Assembly: GCA_963728855.1 (NCBI GenBank)
Contig: CAVSLN010000010.1
Span: 248,001 to 312,000 of the forward strand
Origin: AC-43 sp963728855
GTDB taxonomy: Bacteria > Actinomycetota > Actinomycetes > Mycobacteriales > Micromonosporaceae
Length of the DNA stretch: 64,000 nt
Reading direction: 5' to 3'
The notes under the pieces are model-generated. The model was not told the origin of the DNA. It worked only from the letters and a program-made list of their open reading frames with translations, and did not search any database. The translations under genes were made by a program, and so were the position numbers. Of this stretch, positions 7,862 to 17,031 are shown one piece after another (position 1 is the stretch's first letter; the number at the start of each line of letters is the position of its first letter).

Positions 7862-9115
7862 GTGAGGCGGCGCAACGTCTTGGCGGCCGGTGGGGTGAGC
7901 GCGGTCGGGGCGGCGGCGTTCGGGGCGACCGTGGCGACCGCACCGGCGGAGTTCACCGCGGCGACCGTCGAGGACACCTCGATCCCGTTCTACGGGCCGC
8001 ACCAGGCCGGGATCGTCACGCCCGCGCAGGACCGGCTGCACTTCGTCGCCTTCGACGTGCTGACGGACCGGAAGGCCGAGCTGGTCGACCTGCTGCGGCG
8101 GTGGACCGCCGCGGCCGCCCGGATGACCGCGGGGCTGGACGCGGGGCCGTTGGGGGCGGTGTCCGGACCGGCGCAGGCGCCGCCGGATGACACGGGCGAG
8201 GCGCTCGGCCTGCCGCCCGCGCGGCTGACGCTGACCTTCGGCGTGGGTACGGGCCTGTTCCGCGACGCGCAGGGGCGCGACCGGTTCGGCATCGCGGACC
8301 GGCGGCCGGCGGCCTTCGCCGACCTGCCCACGTTCGCGCGCGAGGCGCTCCAGCCTGAGATCTCCGGCGGGGACCTGTGCGTCCAGGCGTGCGCCGACGA
8401 CCCGCAGGTCGCCGTGCACGCGATCCGGAACCTGGCCCGCATCGGCTTCGGTACGGTCGCGGTGCGCTGGTCACAGCTCGGCTTCGGGCGCACCTCCGCC
8501 ACCTCGCACAGCCAGGCCACGCCGCGCAACCTGTTCGGCTTCAAGGACGGTACGGACAACGTCAAGGCCGAGGACGAGACGCTGCTGCGCGACCAGGTCT
8601 GGGTGGCGCCGCAGGACGGTCCGGGCTGGATGGCCGGCGGCTCGTATCTGGTGACCCGGAAGATCCGGATGCTGATCGAGACCTGGGACCGGACCACGCT
8701 CGCGGAGCAGGAGGCGATTGTCGGGCGGCACAAGGGAACCGGGGCGCCGCTCGGCCAGCAGGCCGAGTTCGACCTCCCGGACTTCGGCCGGCGCGACGAC
8801 TCCGGCGAGCCGACCATCGCGGACGACGCGCACGTCCGGCTCGCGCACCCGAGCACCAACCGGGGCGCCCGCCTGCTGCGGCGGGGATACAACTTCGTCG
8901 ACGGGTCGGACGGGCTGGGCCGGCTCAACTCGGGGCTGTTCTTCATGGCGTACCAGCGCGACCCCCGTACGCAGTTCGCAGCCATCCAGGCTCAACTATC
9001 CCGTCTGGACGCGATGAACGAGTACATCCGGCACATTTCAAGCGGCCTGTTCGCGTGTCCGCCCGGCGTACCGGACGCAACGGATTTTTGGGGACGTGAG
9101 CTTTTTTCGTCGTGA
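7862..9115 (+). CDS. efeB: Dyp-type heme peroxidase EfeB (Tat-exported)
   Basis: This is a 417-residue protein. GTG 7862 is chosen because AAGGAG lies 7 bases upstream and the product then starts RRRNVLAAGGVSAVGAAAFGA, a twin-arginine signal; a TTG at 7805 inside efeO would bury it. FGFKDGTDN near residue 226 is the GxxDG distal-heme motif, and RLAHP near residue 328 supplies the likely proximal His ligand. EfeB oxidises Fe2+ or acts on heme in the EfeUOB system. Export through Tat fits a cofactor-loaded enzyme. Confidence 0.93.
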   Translation: MRRRNVLAAGGVSAVGAAAFGATVATAPAEFTAATVEDTSIPFYGPHQAGIVTPAQDRLHFVAFDVLTDRKAELVDLLRRWTAAAARMTAGLDAGPLGAVSGPAQAPPDDTGEALGLPPARLTLTFGVGTGLFRDAQGRDRFGIADRRPAAFADLPTFAREALQPEISGGDLCVQACADDPQVAVHAIRNLARIGFGTVAVRWSQLGFGRTSATSHSQATPRNLFGFKDGTDNVKAEDETLLRDQVWVAPQDGPGWMAGGSYLVTRKIRMLIETWDRTTLAEQEAIVGRHKGTGAPLGQQAEFDLPDFGRRDDSGEPTIADDAHVRLAHPSTNRGARLLRRGYNFVDGSDGLGRLNSGLFFMAYQRDPRTQFAAIQAQLSRLDAMNEYIRHISSGLFACPPGVPDATDFWGRELFSS

Positions 9116-9688
9116 CTCTATGTCCAGGGGTGCCCTTGATGACCCCCCTGCCGAACAGTCGGGTCGGCCAGATATCGACCGGATGACCAGGCCATATTCA
9201 CCCGAAGAGGCATCCGGGCCCGCCCGCTAGTACCACTACGGCTGGTGCGCGAGGGTCGTCGTTGTGACTGTGACTCAGCTGTTACCGGACCGTTGTGTAA
9301 CGGCATGTTCGTCCGGTGGCCCGTACAGCTACGGTCTTCGAAGGCCGACCATCAATCGGTCGATCCACAGGAGGCCCCGATACCCATGGGTGCAAATACT
9401 TCGACGTGGACCGACGGGCAGATCCCGTTGGTCGGCGGCGATCTCATGCACGGCCCCGCACGGCCCCGACGGCTGCCCGGGCGCTCGCCGTGCCCGCGCC
9501 GCACCCGGGTTCTCGCGCACCGGCCGGGCCTTCGCGGCGCGCCGGCCGGGCCTGGCCTCGGGCATCCCGTGGATCCACAATGGCAGGGCAACCACGACCA
9601 ACTCGGCGCCGCTCGACGAGAGCGGGCTCACGTTGAGCCAGCCCAGCGGGTTAGCCGTCGGGACTCTCGGACGAGGAGGTGAGTGGGT
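9116..9688 (+). other. 573-base intergenic region upstream of the peptide ABC operon
   Basis: No confident gene is seen. A nested dyad spans 9284-9317 (ACCGGAC ... GTCCGGT enclosing CCGTT-GTGT-AACGG). AGGAGG at 9370 precedes an ATG at 9386 whose 98-codon frame (MGANTSTWTDGQIPLVGG...) looks coding-like only for its first 25 or so codons. Another frame looks coding-like from about 9545 to 9690. This could be a decayed small gene or a long regulated leader. The operon promoter should be in this interval. Confidence 0.5.
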
Positions 9689-10708
9689 ATGGAGCCGATC
9701 GTCCTAGGGCCTGAGCAGCCGCCCGTTCCCCAGGTACCGACGACGACCACCACGGCCGGCGCGGCGCCCAGCAAGGTCAGAGCGGTCAGCAAGTCACCCA
9801 CCCAGATCGCCTTGGCGCGCCTGCGCCGGGACCGGGTCGCGATGACCTGCGCGGTGATCTTCGCGATCTTCGTGCTCATCGCGATCTTCGCGCCGCTGCT
9901 CGCCGCGCTGGAAGGCCAGAGCTACACGGTCTGGCACCAGGAACTGTTGGACCGCAACGGCTACCCGACCTTCGTGGCAAACGGTGACCACTGGTTCGGG
10001 GTCGAGCCACGGACCGGTCGCGACCTGTTCGCCCGCTGGGTGTTCGGAGCCCGGCCGTCGCTCATCGTGGCCAGCACCGCCACGATCCTCTCGACGGTGA
10101 TCGGGGTTACCGTCGGGCTGGTGGCCGGCTTCGCCGGCGGCTGGATCGACCGGGTGCTCTCGTGGGTCATCGACTTCGTGCTGAGCCTGCCGTACCTGCT
10201 CTTCGCGATCGCCACCGCGGCCGTACTCATCACGCTGTTCGGCGGGTCCGAGAACCTCGGCCCGGAGCAGGTGGCGCAGACCCGCTTCTTCGCGCTGATC
10301 ACCGTGCTGGCGTTCTTCGGCTGGGCCAGCCTGGCCCGCCTCATCCGCGGGCAGGTCCTGTCGTTGCGGGAGCGGGACTTCATCGCGGCGGCCCGGGTGC
10401 TCGGCGTACCGACCCGGCAAGTGCTGTTCAAGGAGCTGCTGCCCAACCTCGTGGCCCCGATCGTGGTCTCGGTCTCCCTCGCGTTGCCGAGCTACATCGT
10501 CGCCGAGGCGGGCCTGACGTTCCTCGGTGTCGGGCTCATCGAGCCGACGCCTTCGTGGGGGGTCACGATCTCGGCCGCACAGACCTTCTACAAGGCAGAC
10601 CCGATCTACCTCTGGCTGCCGGTACTCGGCATCACGATCCTGGTGTTCGCGCTCAGCCTGCTGGGCGACGCCATCCGTGATGCGTTTGACCCGCGGACCC
10701 GCCGCTAG
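9689..10708 (+). CDS. Peptide-type ABC transporter permease (OppC/DppC family)
   Basis: This 339-residue protein has a cytoplasmic N-terminal tail and about six membrane segments. LSLRERDFIAAARVLGVPTRQVLFKELLPN carries the EAA-like coupling loop (shown in parts: RERDFIAAARVLG, then LLPNLVAPI). ATG 9689 has AGGAGG 9 bases upstream, while GTG 9683 is too close to it. It is the first gene of a five-gene operon in the unusual order C-A-B-D-F. The substrate is probably an oligopeptide, but dipeptide or nickel-type cargo cannot be excluded. Confidence 0.9.
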   Translation: MEPIVLGPEQPPVPQVPTTTTTAGAAPSKVRAVSKSPTQIALARLRRDRVAMTCAVIFAIFVLIAIFAPLLAALEGQSYTVWHQELLDRNGYPTFVANGDHWFGVEPRTGRDLFARWVFGARPSLIVASTATILSTVIGVTVGLVAGFAGGWIDRVLSWVIDFVLSLPYLLFAIATAAVLITLFGGSENLGPEQVAQTRFFALITVLAFFGWASLARLIRGQVLSLRERDFIAAARVLGVPTRQVLFKELLPNLVAPIVVSVSLALPSYIVAEAGLTFLGVGLIEPTPSWGVTISAAQTFYKADPIYLWLPVLGITILVFALSLLGDAIRDAFDPRTRR

Positions 10709-10738
10709 CGGCGTCGCAAAAGGGATGGGAGAAATTTC

Positions 10739-12475
10739 GTGAGGCGATTGAGATTGGCAACGGCGCTGGCCGTCGCCGTCACCCTCGGGGCTGCCGGCTG
10801 TAGCAGCCCATCTTCGAACAGTTCGGGCGGCGGCAACTCGTCGATCGGCCAGCAGCAGAGCGTCCTCGACCCGACGGCCAAGGGCCCGGCGCCCGAGGTC
10901 CCGGGGGCGAAGAAGGGCGGCACGGTCACGGTCTACTCGCAGTCGACGCCGGACACGTTCGACCCGACGGGGACCTACTACGTCGACGCGAACGAGATCG
11001 AGAAGCTGGTGTTCCGTACCCCGACCCAGTTCATGATGCGCAACGGCAAGCCGATCCTGGTACCTGACCTGACCGACCTCGGTACGGTGTCCAGCGACAA
11101 GCTCACCTGGACGTTCAAGATGAGGGGCAGCTTCAAGTACGCCGACGGCTCGGACGTCAAGGTGGAGGACCTCGCGTACGCGATCAAGCGGTCGTTCGCC
11201 CACGACGTCTACTCGACCGGCCCGACCTACCAGCTGACCTTCTTGAAGGACGGCGACAAGTACAAGGGCCCGTACACCAGCGGCGACAGCTACTCGGGTG
11301 TGGAGACGCCAGACGCCTCGACCCTCGTCGTCCACCTCGCCAAGCCGTTCCCGGACCTGCCGCTCTACATGAGCTTCCCGGCGTTCACGCCGATCCCGAA
11401 GGCGAAGGACACCAAGGAGCAGTACCAGAACAACCCGATGGCGACCGGGCCGTACCAGTTCGACAGCTTCACCCCGGGCACCGAGCTGAAGCTCAAGCGC
11501 AACCCGAACTGGAAGCCCGACACCGACCCGGCGCGGCACGCATACCCGGACGCCTGGGACTTCAAGTGGGGCGTGGACGACGTCAAGAGCCAGCAGCAGG
11601 TGCTGAACAGCAACGGCGCCGACGGCAACGCGCTCAACTACGGCGAGATCGACTCCTCGCTCATCAAGGACGTCACCGGCGCCAAGAAGGACCAGCTGAT
11701 CAAGGGCGAGTCGCCGTGCACCATCGTGTGGCAGCTGGACACCCGGAAGATCCCGCTGGAAGTCCGCAAGGCGATCGCGAAGGCATTCCCGTACGACCAG
11801 GTCTGGACTGCGATGGGCTTGAACGACGAGACCGCCGAGCCGGCGAGCACGATCATGCCGCCGAGCGTGCCGGGCTACAAGAAGTACACGCCGCTGCCCG
11901 ACATGACCGGTACCGGCAAGGGTGACGCCGCGGCCGCCAAGCAGATGCTGCAGCAGGCCGGCAAGCCGGGCTTCGAGCTGAGCTGGTACTACGACAACAC
12001 CAAGACCATTCCGCAGCAGGTGTCCCAGGCCCGCGCCGACGCCCTGACCGCGGCCGGGTTCACCGTGAAGCCGATCGGCGTCACCACGGCGGACCTGCGC
12101 AAGAAGACCGCCGACTACGATGCTCCGGTCAACTCGGGCCAGTCGCCGCGCGGCTGGTGCTCCGACTGGCCGAGTGGCTTCAGCTGGTTCCCGGTGCTGT
12201 TCCAGACACACAGCATCTCCGACGGACAGAGCTGGGGCATGCTGTCCGACAAGGCACTGGACGCCGAGATCGACCAGCTCGCGGCGCTCAGCACCACGGA
12301 CGCGACCCCGAAGTGGGCCGCGCTGGACGAGAAGCTCATGGGCATGTACCCCGTCCTGCCTCTCTACTACGAGAAGGGCGCGTTCGCGATCGGCACCAAC
12401 ATCGGTGGCGGCGAGGGTGACGGCACGATGGGCATGCCGTACTTCCTGAACATCTTCCTCAAGAGCGGCTCGTGA
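10739..12475 (+). CDS. Solute-binding lipoprotein, family 5 (OppA/DppA type)
   Basis: This 578-residue extracellular binding protein has a lipobox LGAAGC (Cys near residue 21) followed by a Ser/Gly linker. KLTWTFKMRGSFKYADGSDV and DLAYAIKRSF belong to the family 5 core, as does the region around residues 180-230 with ATGPYQFDSFTPG. GTG is the start, with GGGATGGGAG just upstream. It captures substrate for the flanking permeases. It lies 30 bases after oppC-like and is followed by a strong hairpin, consistent with extra production of the binding protein. Confidence 0.92.
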   Translation: MRRLRLATALAVAVTLGAAGCSSPSSNSSGGGNSSIGQQQSVLDPTAKGPAPEVPGAKKGGTVTVYSQSTPDTFDPTGTYYVDANEIEKLVFRTPTQFMMRNGKPILVPDLTDLGTVSSDKLTWTFKMRGSFKYADGSDVKVEDLAYAIKRSFAHDVYSTGPTYQLTFLKDGDKYKGPYTSGDSYSGVETPDASTLVVHLAKPFPDLPLYMSFPAFTPIPKAKDTKEQYQNNPMATGPYQFDSFTPGTELKLKRNPNWKPDTDPARHAYPDAWDFKWGVDDVKSQQQVLNSNGADGNALNYGEIDSSLIKDVTGAKKDQLIKGESPCTIVWQLDTRKIPLEVRKAIAKAFPYDQVWTAMGLNDETAEPASTIMPPSVPGYKKYTPLPDMTGTGKGDAAAAKQMLQQAGKPGFELSWYYDNTKTIPQQVSQARADALTAAGFTVKPIGVTTADLRKKTADYDAPVNSGQSPRGWCSDWPSGFSWFPVLFQTHSISDGQSWGMLSDKALDAEIDQLAALSTTDATPKWAALDEKLMGMYPVLPLYYEKGAFAIGTNIGGGEGDGTMGMPYFLNIFLKSGS

Positions 12476-12501
12476 CGAGCTGACAGTTCCATCCCGTGGC
12501 C

Positions 12502-12530
12502 CCGGCCGGCGCTCATGTGGCGCCGGCCGG
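12502..12530 (+). terminator. Intra-operon hairpin after the binding-protein gene
   Basis: Perfect 11-bp arms CCGGCCGGCGC and GCGCCGGCCGG enclose a 7-base loop. No T-run follows. Placed between the binding protein and the downstream permease, it probably works as a partial terminator or an mRNA stabiliser, giving more binding protein than permease. Confidence 0.7.
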
Positions 12531-12622
12531 AGCCCACGCGGCCACGTCCATCGCGTGGGCCCGACACCCCGCCCACGCGCAAGCGCAAGCAGGACCGAGC
12601 GAGCAAGACCGAGGAGGTCGCG

Positions 12623-13606
12623 GTGGTTTCCTACATCCTGCGCAGGGTGCTGAGCGCGGTCTCGGTGGTCGTCGCGACGCTGCTCGCGAGCTTCGTACTG
12701 TTCTTCGTCGCGCCCAACGACCCGGCAGGCACGATCTGCGGTCCGCGCTGCAACACCCAGCGGTACGAGGACATCCGCCGCAGCCTCAACCTCGACCGGC
12801 CGGTTGTCGAGCAGTTCGGTGAGTACGCCAAAGGCATCGTGGTCGGGCGCACGATCACCACGGGCGGGCTCAAGGTGGACTGCCCGGCGCCCTGCCTCGG
12901 CTACTCGTTCAAGCTCGGCCAGCCGGTGACCAAGCTGCTCGGCCAGGCCGTACCGGTCACCGTCTCGATCGTGCTCGGCGGCGCGCTGGTCTACTTCGGC
13001 ACGGGCGTGTTCGCCGGTACCATGGCCGCCCAAAGACGCGGCAGCGCGCTCGACCGGGTCATGGTGGGCAGCGCGCTGACACTGGGGTCGCTGCCGTACT
13101 TCGTGGTCGCGTTGATCGTCTCGCTGTACCTGGTCGGGACGATTCTGCCCGTGTCCCAGTACACCTCGATCCTTTCCAATCCATTGAAGTGGGCCAGCGG
13201 CCTGCTCGCCGCCTGGCTCACGCTCGGCCTCACCAACGCCACGTCCTACACCCGGTACTCGCGCAACTCGATGATCGAGTCGCTGGGCGAGGACTACGTG
13301 CGGACCGCGCGGGCCAAGGGCATCAGCGAGCGGAGGGTGGTCTACCGGCACGGCCTGCGCGCCGCGATCACCCCGGTGATCACCCTCTTCGGTGTCGACA
13401 TCGCGTTCCAGATCACCAACACGATCTTCACCGAGACCATCTTCGGCCTGCCCGGCCTGGGCCTGCTCACGGTCCGCGCGTTCGGCCAGTTCGACCTGCC
13501 CGTGCTCATGGGTAGCGTGCTGGTCGGCGCGATCGTCCTGGTCACGCTAAATCTCCTCGTCGACCTGTTCTACACAGTCCTCGATCCGCGGGTGAGACTT
13601 ACATGA
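12623..13606 (+). CDS. Peptide-type ABC transporter permease (OppB/DppB family)
   Basis: This 327-residue polytopic protein starts MVSYILRRVLSAVSVVVATL, the typical N-terminal helix of OppB-type permeases. GTG 12623 has GAGGAGG 6 bases upstream; an open extension to 12515 crosses the hairpin and is rejected. LGEDYVRTARAKGISERRVV is the EAA coupling loop. FTETIFGLPGLGLL near the C-terminus is the family's conserved last periplasmic segment. It pairs with the OppC-like permease. Confidence 0.92.
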   Translation: MVSYILRRVLSAVSVVVATLLASFVLFFVAPNDPAGTICGPRCNTQRYEDIRRSLNLDRPVVEQFGEYAKGIVVGRTITTGGLKVDCPAPCLGYSFKLGQPVTKLLGQAVPVTVSIVLGGALVYFGTGVFAGTMAAQRRGSALDRVMVGSALTLGSLPYFVVALIVSLYLVGTILPVSQYTSILSNPLKWASGLLAAWLTLGLTNATSYTRYSRNSMIESLGEDYVRTARAKGISERRVVYRHGLRAAITPVITLFGVDIAFQITNTIFTETIFGLPGLGLLTVRAFGQFDLPVLMGSVLVGAIVLVTLNLLVDLFYTVLDPRVRLT

Positions 13607-13682
13607 GCGGGTGGCCGGTGGCGAGCAAGCCGGCGGCCGGTTGCCGTGGCACCGGCGCAGGAGCGATGTGGAGTGAGGCACG

Positions 13683-14843
13683 ATGAGCGACCCGACTTCG
13701 ACCGGTACCGATCCCGTGGCGGCCGGTGGCGTGGCGACCGGTGCTGTGGAGACGGGGATCGTGGTGCAGCGGGGTCCGGAGACGGTGTCCCGGGCCCGCC
13801 GGGCGGCCCAGGCGTCCGGCCAGACGCCGTACCTGCTGGTGGAGGATCTCACCGTCTCGTTCCCGACCGCCGACGGCCTGGTCCGGGCCGTGCAGGGACT
13901 CAGCTACGCGGTCCCGCTCGGGCGTACCCTCGCGATCGTCGGTGAGTCCGGCTCGGGCAAGAGTGTGTCCTCCATGGCGATCATGGGCCTGCACGATCCC
14001 AAGACCGCCCGCATCGCCGGCTCCATCAAGCTCGGCGGCGTCGAGATCGTCGGCAAGCCGCAGGAGGAGCTGCGCCGGGTACGCGGCAACGACGTGGCCA
14101 TGATCTTCCAGGACCCGCAGTCGTCGCTGCACCCGTTCTTCACCATCGGCAACCAGATCATGGAGGCATACCAGGCCCACCACCACGTCTCCACCCGTAC
14201 GGCGAAGGAGCGGGCGGTCGACCTGCTCGGCCGGGTCGGCATCCCGAACCCGCGCAAGCGGCTGGAGGACTATCCGCACCAGTTCTCCGGCGGTATGCGC
14301 CAGCGCGCCATGATCGCGATGGCCCTGGTGAACGACCCCAAGCTGCTCATCGCGGACGAGCCGACGACCGCGCTCGACGTGACCGTACAGGCGCAGATCC
14401 TGGACCTGATCATGGACCTGCAGCAGGACTTCGGCTCGGCGGTCGTGTTTATCACGCACGACCTCGGGGTGGTCGCCGAGACCGCGGACGACATCCTCGT
14501 CATGTACGGCGGCCGGTGCGTGGAGTACGGGTCGGTGAACGAGATCCTCGGCAAGCCGCTGCACCCGTACACGTGGGGGCTGCTGGAGAGCATTCCGGCG
14601 CTCTCCGGCGAGCCGACCCGGCTGCACCCGATCCCGGGCCAGCCGCCGAGCCTGCTGTCCCTGCCGACCGGCTGCTCCTTCAACCCGCGGTGCGAGTTCC
14701 GCGTCCGGGTGCCGGACGACCTCTGCAAGGACGAGCTGCCGGACCTGATCCCGCGCACCCTCGACCCGAACCGGCAGTCGCGCTGCCACCTGGAGTACCC
14801 GGACCGGATCTTCGAGTCCGAGGTCCAACCCCGCCTGCCGTGA
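13683..14843 (+). CDS. Peptide ABC transporter ATPase (OppD/DppD family)
   Basis: This 386-residue ATPase has Walker A GESGSGKS near residue 86, signature FSGGMRQR near residue 200, and Walker B LLIADEPTTALD just after. The C-terminus carries the OppD/F Cys-rich extension with GCSFNPRCEFR. An N-terminal tail of about 45 residues precedes the NBD. It couples ATP hydrolysis to import together with the next gene. Confidence 0.93.
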   Translation: MSDPTSTGTDPVAAGGVATGAVETGIVVQRGPETVSRARRAAQASGQTPYLLVEDLTVSFPTADGLVRAVQGLSYAVPLGRTLAIVGESGSGKSVSSMAIMGLHDPKTARIAGSIKLGGVEIVGKPQEELRRVRGNDVAMIFQDPQSSLHPFFTIGNQIMEAYQAHHHVSTRTAKERAVDLLGRVGIPNPRKRLEDYPHQFSGGMRQRAMIAMALVNDPKLLIADEPTTALDVTVQAQILDLIMDLQQDFGSAVVFITHDLGVVAETADDILVMYGGRCVEYGSVNEILGKPLHPYTWGLLESIPALSGEPTRLHPIPGQPPSLLSLPTGCSFNPRCEFRVRVPDDLCKDELPDLIPRTLDPNRQSRCHLEYPDRIFESEVQPRLP

Positions 14844-14853
14844 AGGAAGCACG

Positions 14854-15909
14854 ATGACGACTGCGATCGAGACCGCCGAGGCGGCCGTACCGACGGTGTC
14901 CGGAGCGCCGCTGCTGGAGCTCAAGGACCTCGTCATGCACTTCTCGGTCAAGGGCGACGGGCTCCTGCGGCGCGCCAAGAACAAGGTCCAAGCGGTCGAC
15001 GGCGTCTCCTTCATGCTGCACGAAGGCGAGACGCTCGGTCTGGTGGGGGAGTCCGGCTGCGGCAAGACGACGACCGGGCGGCTGATCACCCGCCTGCTCG
15101 AACCGACCAGTGGCCAGATCCTCTACCGGGGTAGGGATATCGCGCACCTCAAGGAGGGGACGCTGCGCCCGTACCGGCGCGAGCTGCAGCTGATCTTCCA
15201 GGACCCGTACTCGTCGCTGAACCCGCGGCACACCGTCGGTACGATCATCGGCCGGGCGATCCGCGTCCACCGGCTGGTCCCGAGGGGCAACGAGCTGGGT
15301 CGGGTACAGGACCTCCTCGAAGTGGTGGGGCTGAACCCCGAGCACTACAACCGGTACCCCCACGAGTTCTCCGGCGGCCAGCGCCAGCGCATCGGTATCG
15401 CGCGCGCCCTCGCCCTGCAGCCGAAGGTCATCGTCGCCGACGAGCCGGTCAGCGCCCTCGACGTGTCGATCCAGGCGCAGGTGATGAACCTGCTCGAGGA
15501 CCTCCAGGCCGAGTTCGGCATCTCGTTCATCTTCATCGCCCACGATCTCGGGGTGGTGCGGCACTTCTGCGACCGGGTGGCGGTCATGTACCTGGGCCGC
15601 ATCGTCGAGCTCGGCTCGCGCGACGCGATCTACAGCGCACCGCAGCACCCGTACACGCAGGCCCTGCTCTCCGCCGTGCCCGACCTCGGCGTGGTCCGCG
15701 GTACGCCGCCCAAGACCCGCATCAGGCTGGTCGGCGACGTGCCGAGCCCGATCAACCCGCCCTCCGGCTGCCGCTTCCGCACCCGTTGCTGGAAGGCGCA
15801 GGACATCTGCGCCCAGGTCGAGCCGCCGCTGGAGGAGAAGGCGCCCGGCCAGTTCGCCGCGTGCCACTTCGCGGCGCCGCCCAAGCAGTCGATCGTCGCC
15901 GAGGTCTGA
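14854..15909 (+). CDS. Peptide ABC transporter ATPase (OppF/DppF family)
   Basis: This 351-residue partner ATPase has Walker A GESGCGKTTTGR near residue 64, signature FSGGQRQRIGIARAL near residue 171 and Walker B VIVADEPVSALD. The tail GCRFRTRCWKAQDIC is the OppF-type Cys motif. Spacing to the previous gene is 10 bases. It ends the importer operon; a dispersed repeat pair (family B) follows 29 bases later. Confidence 0.93.
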   Translation: MTTAIETAEAAVPTVSGAPLLELKDLVMHFSVKGDGLLRRAKNKVQAVDGVSFMLHEGETLGLVGESGCGKTTTGRLITRLLEPTSGQILYRGRDIAHLKEGTLRPYRRELQLIFQDPYSSLNPRHTVGTIIGRAIRVHRLVPRGNELGRVQDLLEVVGLNPEHYNRYPHEFSGGQRQRIGIARALALQPKVIVADEPVSALDVSIQAQVMNLLEDLQAEFGISFIFIAHDLGVVRHFCDRVAVMYLGRIVELGSRDAIYSAPQHPYTQALLSAVPDLGVVRGTPPKTRIRLVGDVPSPINPPSGCRFRTRCWKAQDICAQVEPPLEEKAPGQFAACHFAAPPKQSIVAEV

Positions 15910-15938
15910 CCCGCCGGGCCGGGCCCGCCGCTGACAAA

Positions 15939-16016
15939 GCTGGCTGGTAGCGGCTCCGACAAGCTGCGCGGCTGAAATAGCTGGCTGGTAGCCGCTCCGA
16001 CAAGCTGCGCGGCTAG
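15939..16016 (+). repeat. Dispersed hairpin repeat, family B, two tandem copies
   Basis: Two copies with a 41-base period start at 15939 and 15980. Each contains the stem AGCCGC ... GCGGCT around TCCGACAAGCTGC, preceded by GCTGGCTGGT; the first copy has one base change in the stem. The terminal CTA at 16013-16015 is the stop codon of the minus-strand RDD gene. Related copies are at 38397-38564 and 43479-43515. The position between convergent genes suggests a terminator role. Confidence 0.82.
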
Positions 16017-16999
16017 CGCGGTGTGGCCGGCCGGATCGGTGGCCCCGATGAGATCGGCGGGCCGGCCGGTTGAGCGGGGATCGGGAATGGCATGGTCATC
16101 GGCGGCATGGGCATTGACATGGGCGGCATTGCCATGGGCCGGGCCGGTTCGTGGACCTCGCGGCTGAGCTCGGGCCAGACCGCCGCGGTCGCCCTGCGCG
16201 CCTGGACGAGGCGGCGCACCGCCCGCCGGTTGCGCTCGGCGAGCACCGCGGCGAGATAGGCCCAGCCAGGGGTACCGGGCGGGGGTGGCGGGGTCGTGTG
16301 CGCCGCCACCTCGCTGGCCAGGCTGTACCCGAGGCGGGACCGGAACGGCTCGCGGATCTCCCGGTTCCGGGCGAGGTAGTGGCGCACCGCGAGGGCCAGC
16401 TCGTCGTCCAGCCCGGTGAGGTCCAGCGCGCCCGCCCAGCCGGCCAGGGCGGGCGGCATCGCCGGTACCCAGCCCCAGCTGGCCGGCGTGCGCTCGTGGA
16501 TCACGATGGTGCCGGCCATCAGGTCGCCGAGCCGCTTGCCCTGAGGGTTGATGAGCATCGTCCACAGGCTCGCCACCCAGGTGACCGGGGGCAGGACGAA
16601 GCCGGGCCACTCCAGGGCGACCCGTACGAGCGCGCGCGTCAGCGCGTGCCGGAACCGGATGGGGCCGCCGTCGTCCCGTACCACCCGCAGGCCCATCGCG
16701 AGCTTGCCGACCGTACGGCCGCTGGTGAGCGTCTCCAGCACCGCCGGGTACCCGACGAACACGATCACCAGGACCACGATGAGGCCGGCCACCTCGAGCG
16801 CCTGGTCGACCAGGTGCGCCAGGACGGCCAGCGCGAACTGCAGCGCGATCGCCAGGATGAAGAACAGCCCGACCTGGGTGAGGATGTCGACGAGCAGGGC
16901 CAGCGCCCGGGACCCGAGCCGGGCGACCCGGATGTCCAGCTCGACGGCCTCGCCACTGACCAGTCGCTCGGTGCCGGAGTCCGGCGCGCGCGGGGTCAC
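16013..16999 (-). CDS. RDD family membrane protein
   Basis: This 328-residue protein has an RDD domain at residues about 20-170 (ELDIRVARLGSRALALLVDILTQ, then TSGRTVGKLAMGLRVV) with several membrane helices. The C-terminal half is soluble and ends in a Met/Pro-rich tail of the MPPMSMPMPP type. It starts with GTG and is divergent from the SpoIIM-like gene with only 32 bases between, a pairing common in actinobacteria next to MoxR/DUF58 loci. Function is not known. Its stop codon lies in a family B repeat. Confidence 0.85.
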   Translation of the reverse strand: MTPRAPDSGTERLVSGEAVELDIRVARLGSRALALLVDILTQVGLFFILAIALQFALAVLAHLVDQALEVAGLIVVLVIVFVGYPAVLETLTSGRTVGKLAMGLRVVRDDGGPIRFRHALTRALVRVALEWPGFVLPPVTWVASLWTMLINPQGKRLGDLMAGTIVIHERTPASWGWVPAMPPALAGWAGALDLTGLDDELALAVRHYLARNREIREPFRSRLGYSLASEVAAHTTPPPPPGTPGWAYLAAVLAERNRRAVRRLVQARRATAAVWPELSREVHEPARPMAMPPMSMPMPPMTMPFPIPAQPAGPPISSGPPIRPATPR

Positions 17000-17031
17000 C
17001 GGCCTAGTGAACCACAGCTAAGCTCAGCGCC

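Noticed and set aside
9386..9682. Possible 98-codon gene after AGGAGG upstream of the oppC-like gene
   Set aside because: Coding bias fades after about 25 codons, the rest is Arg/Pro-rich, and no family was recognised; kept only as a note on the intergenic region.
9794..13351. An 1185-codon minus-strand frame opposite the peptide importer
   Set aside because: It is antisense to three recognised transport genes, with Arg/His-rich composition typical of high-GC shadows.
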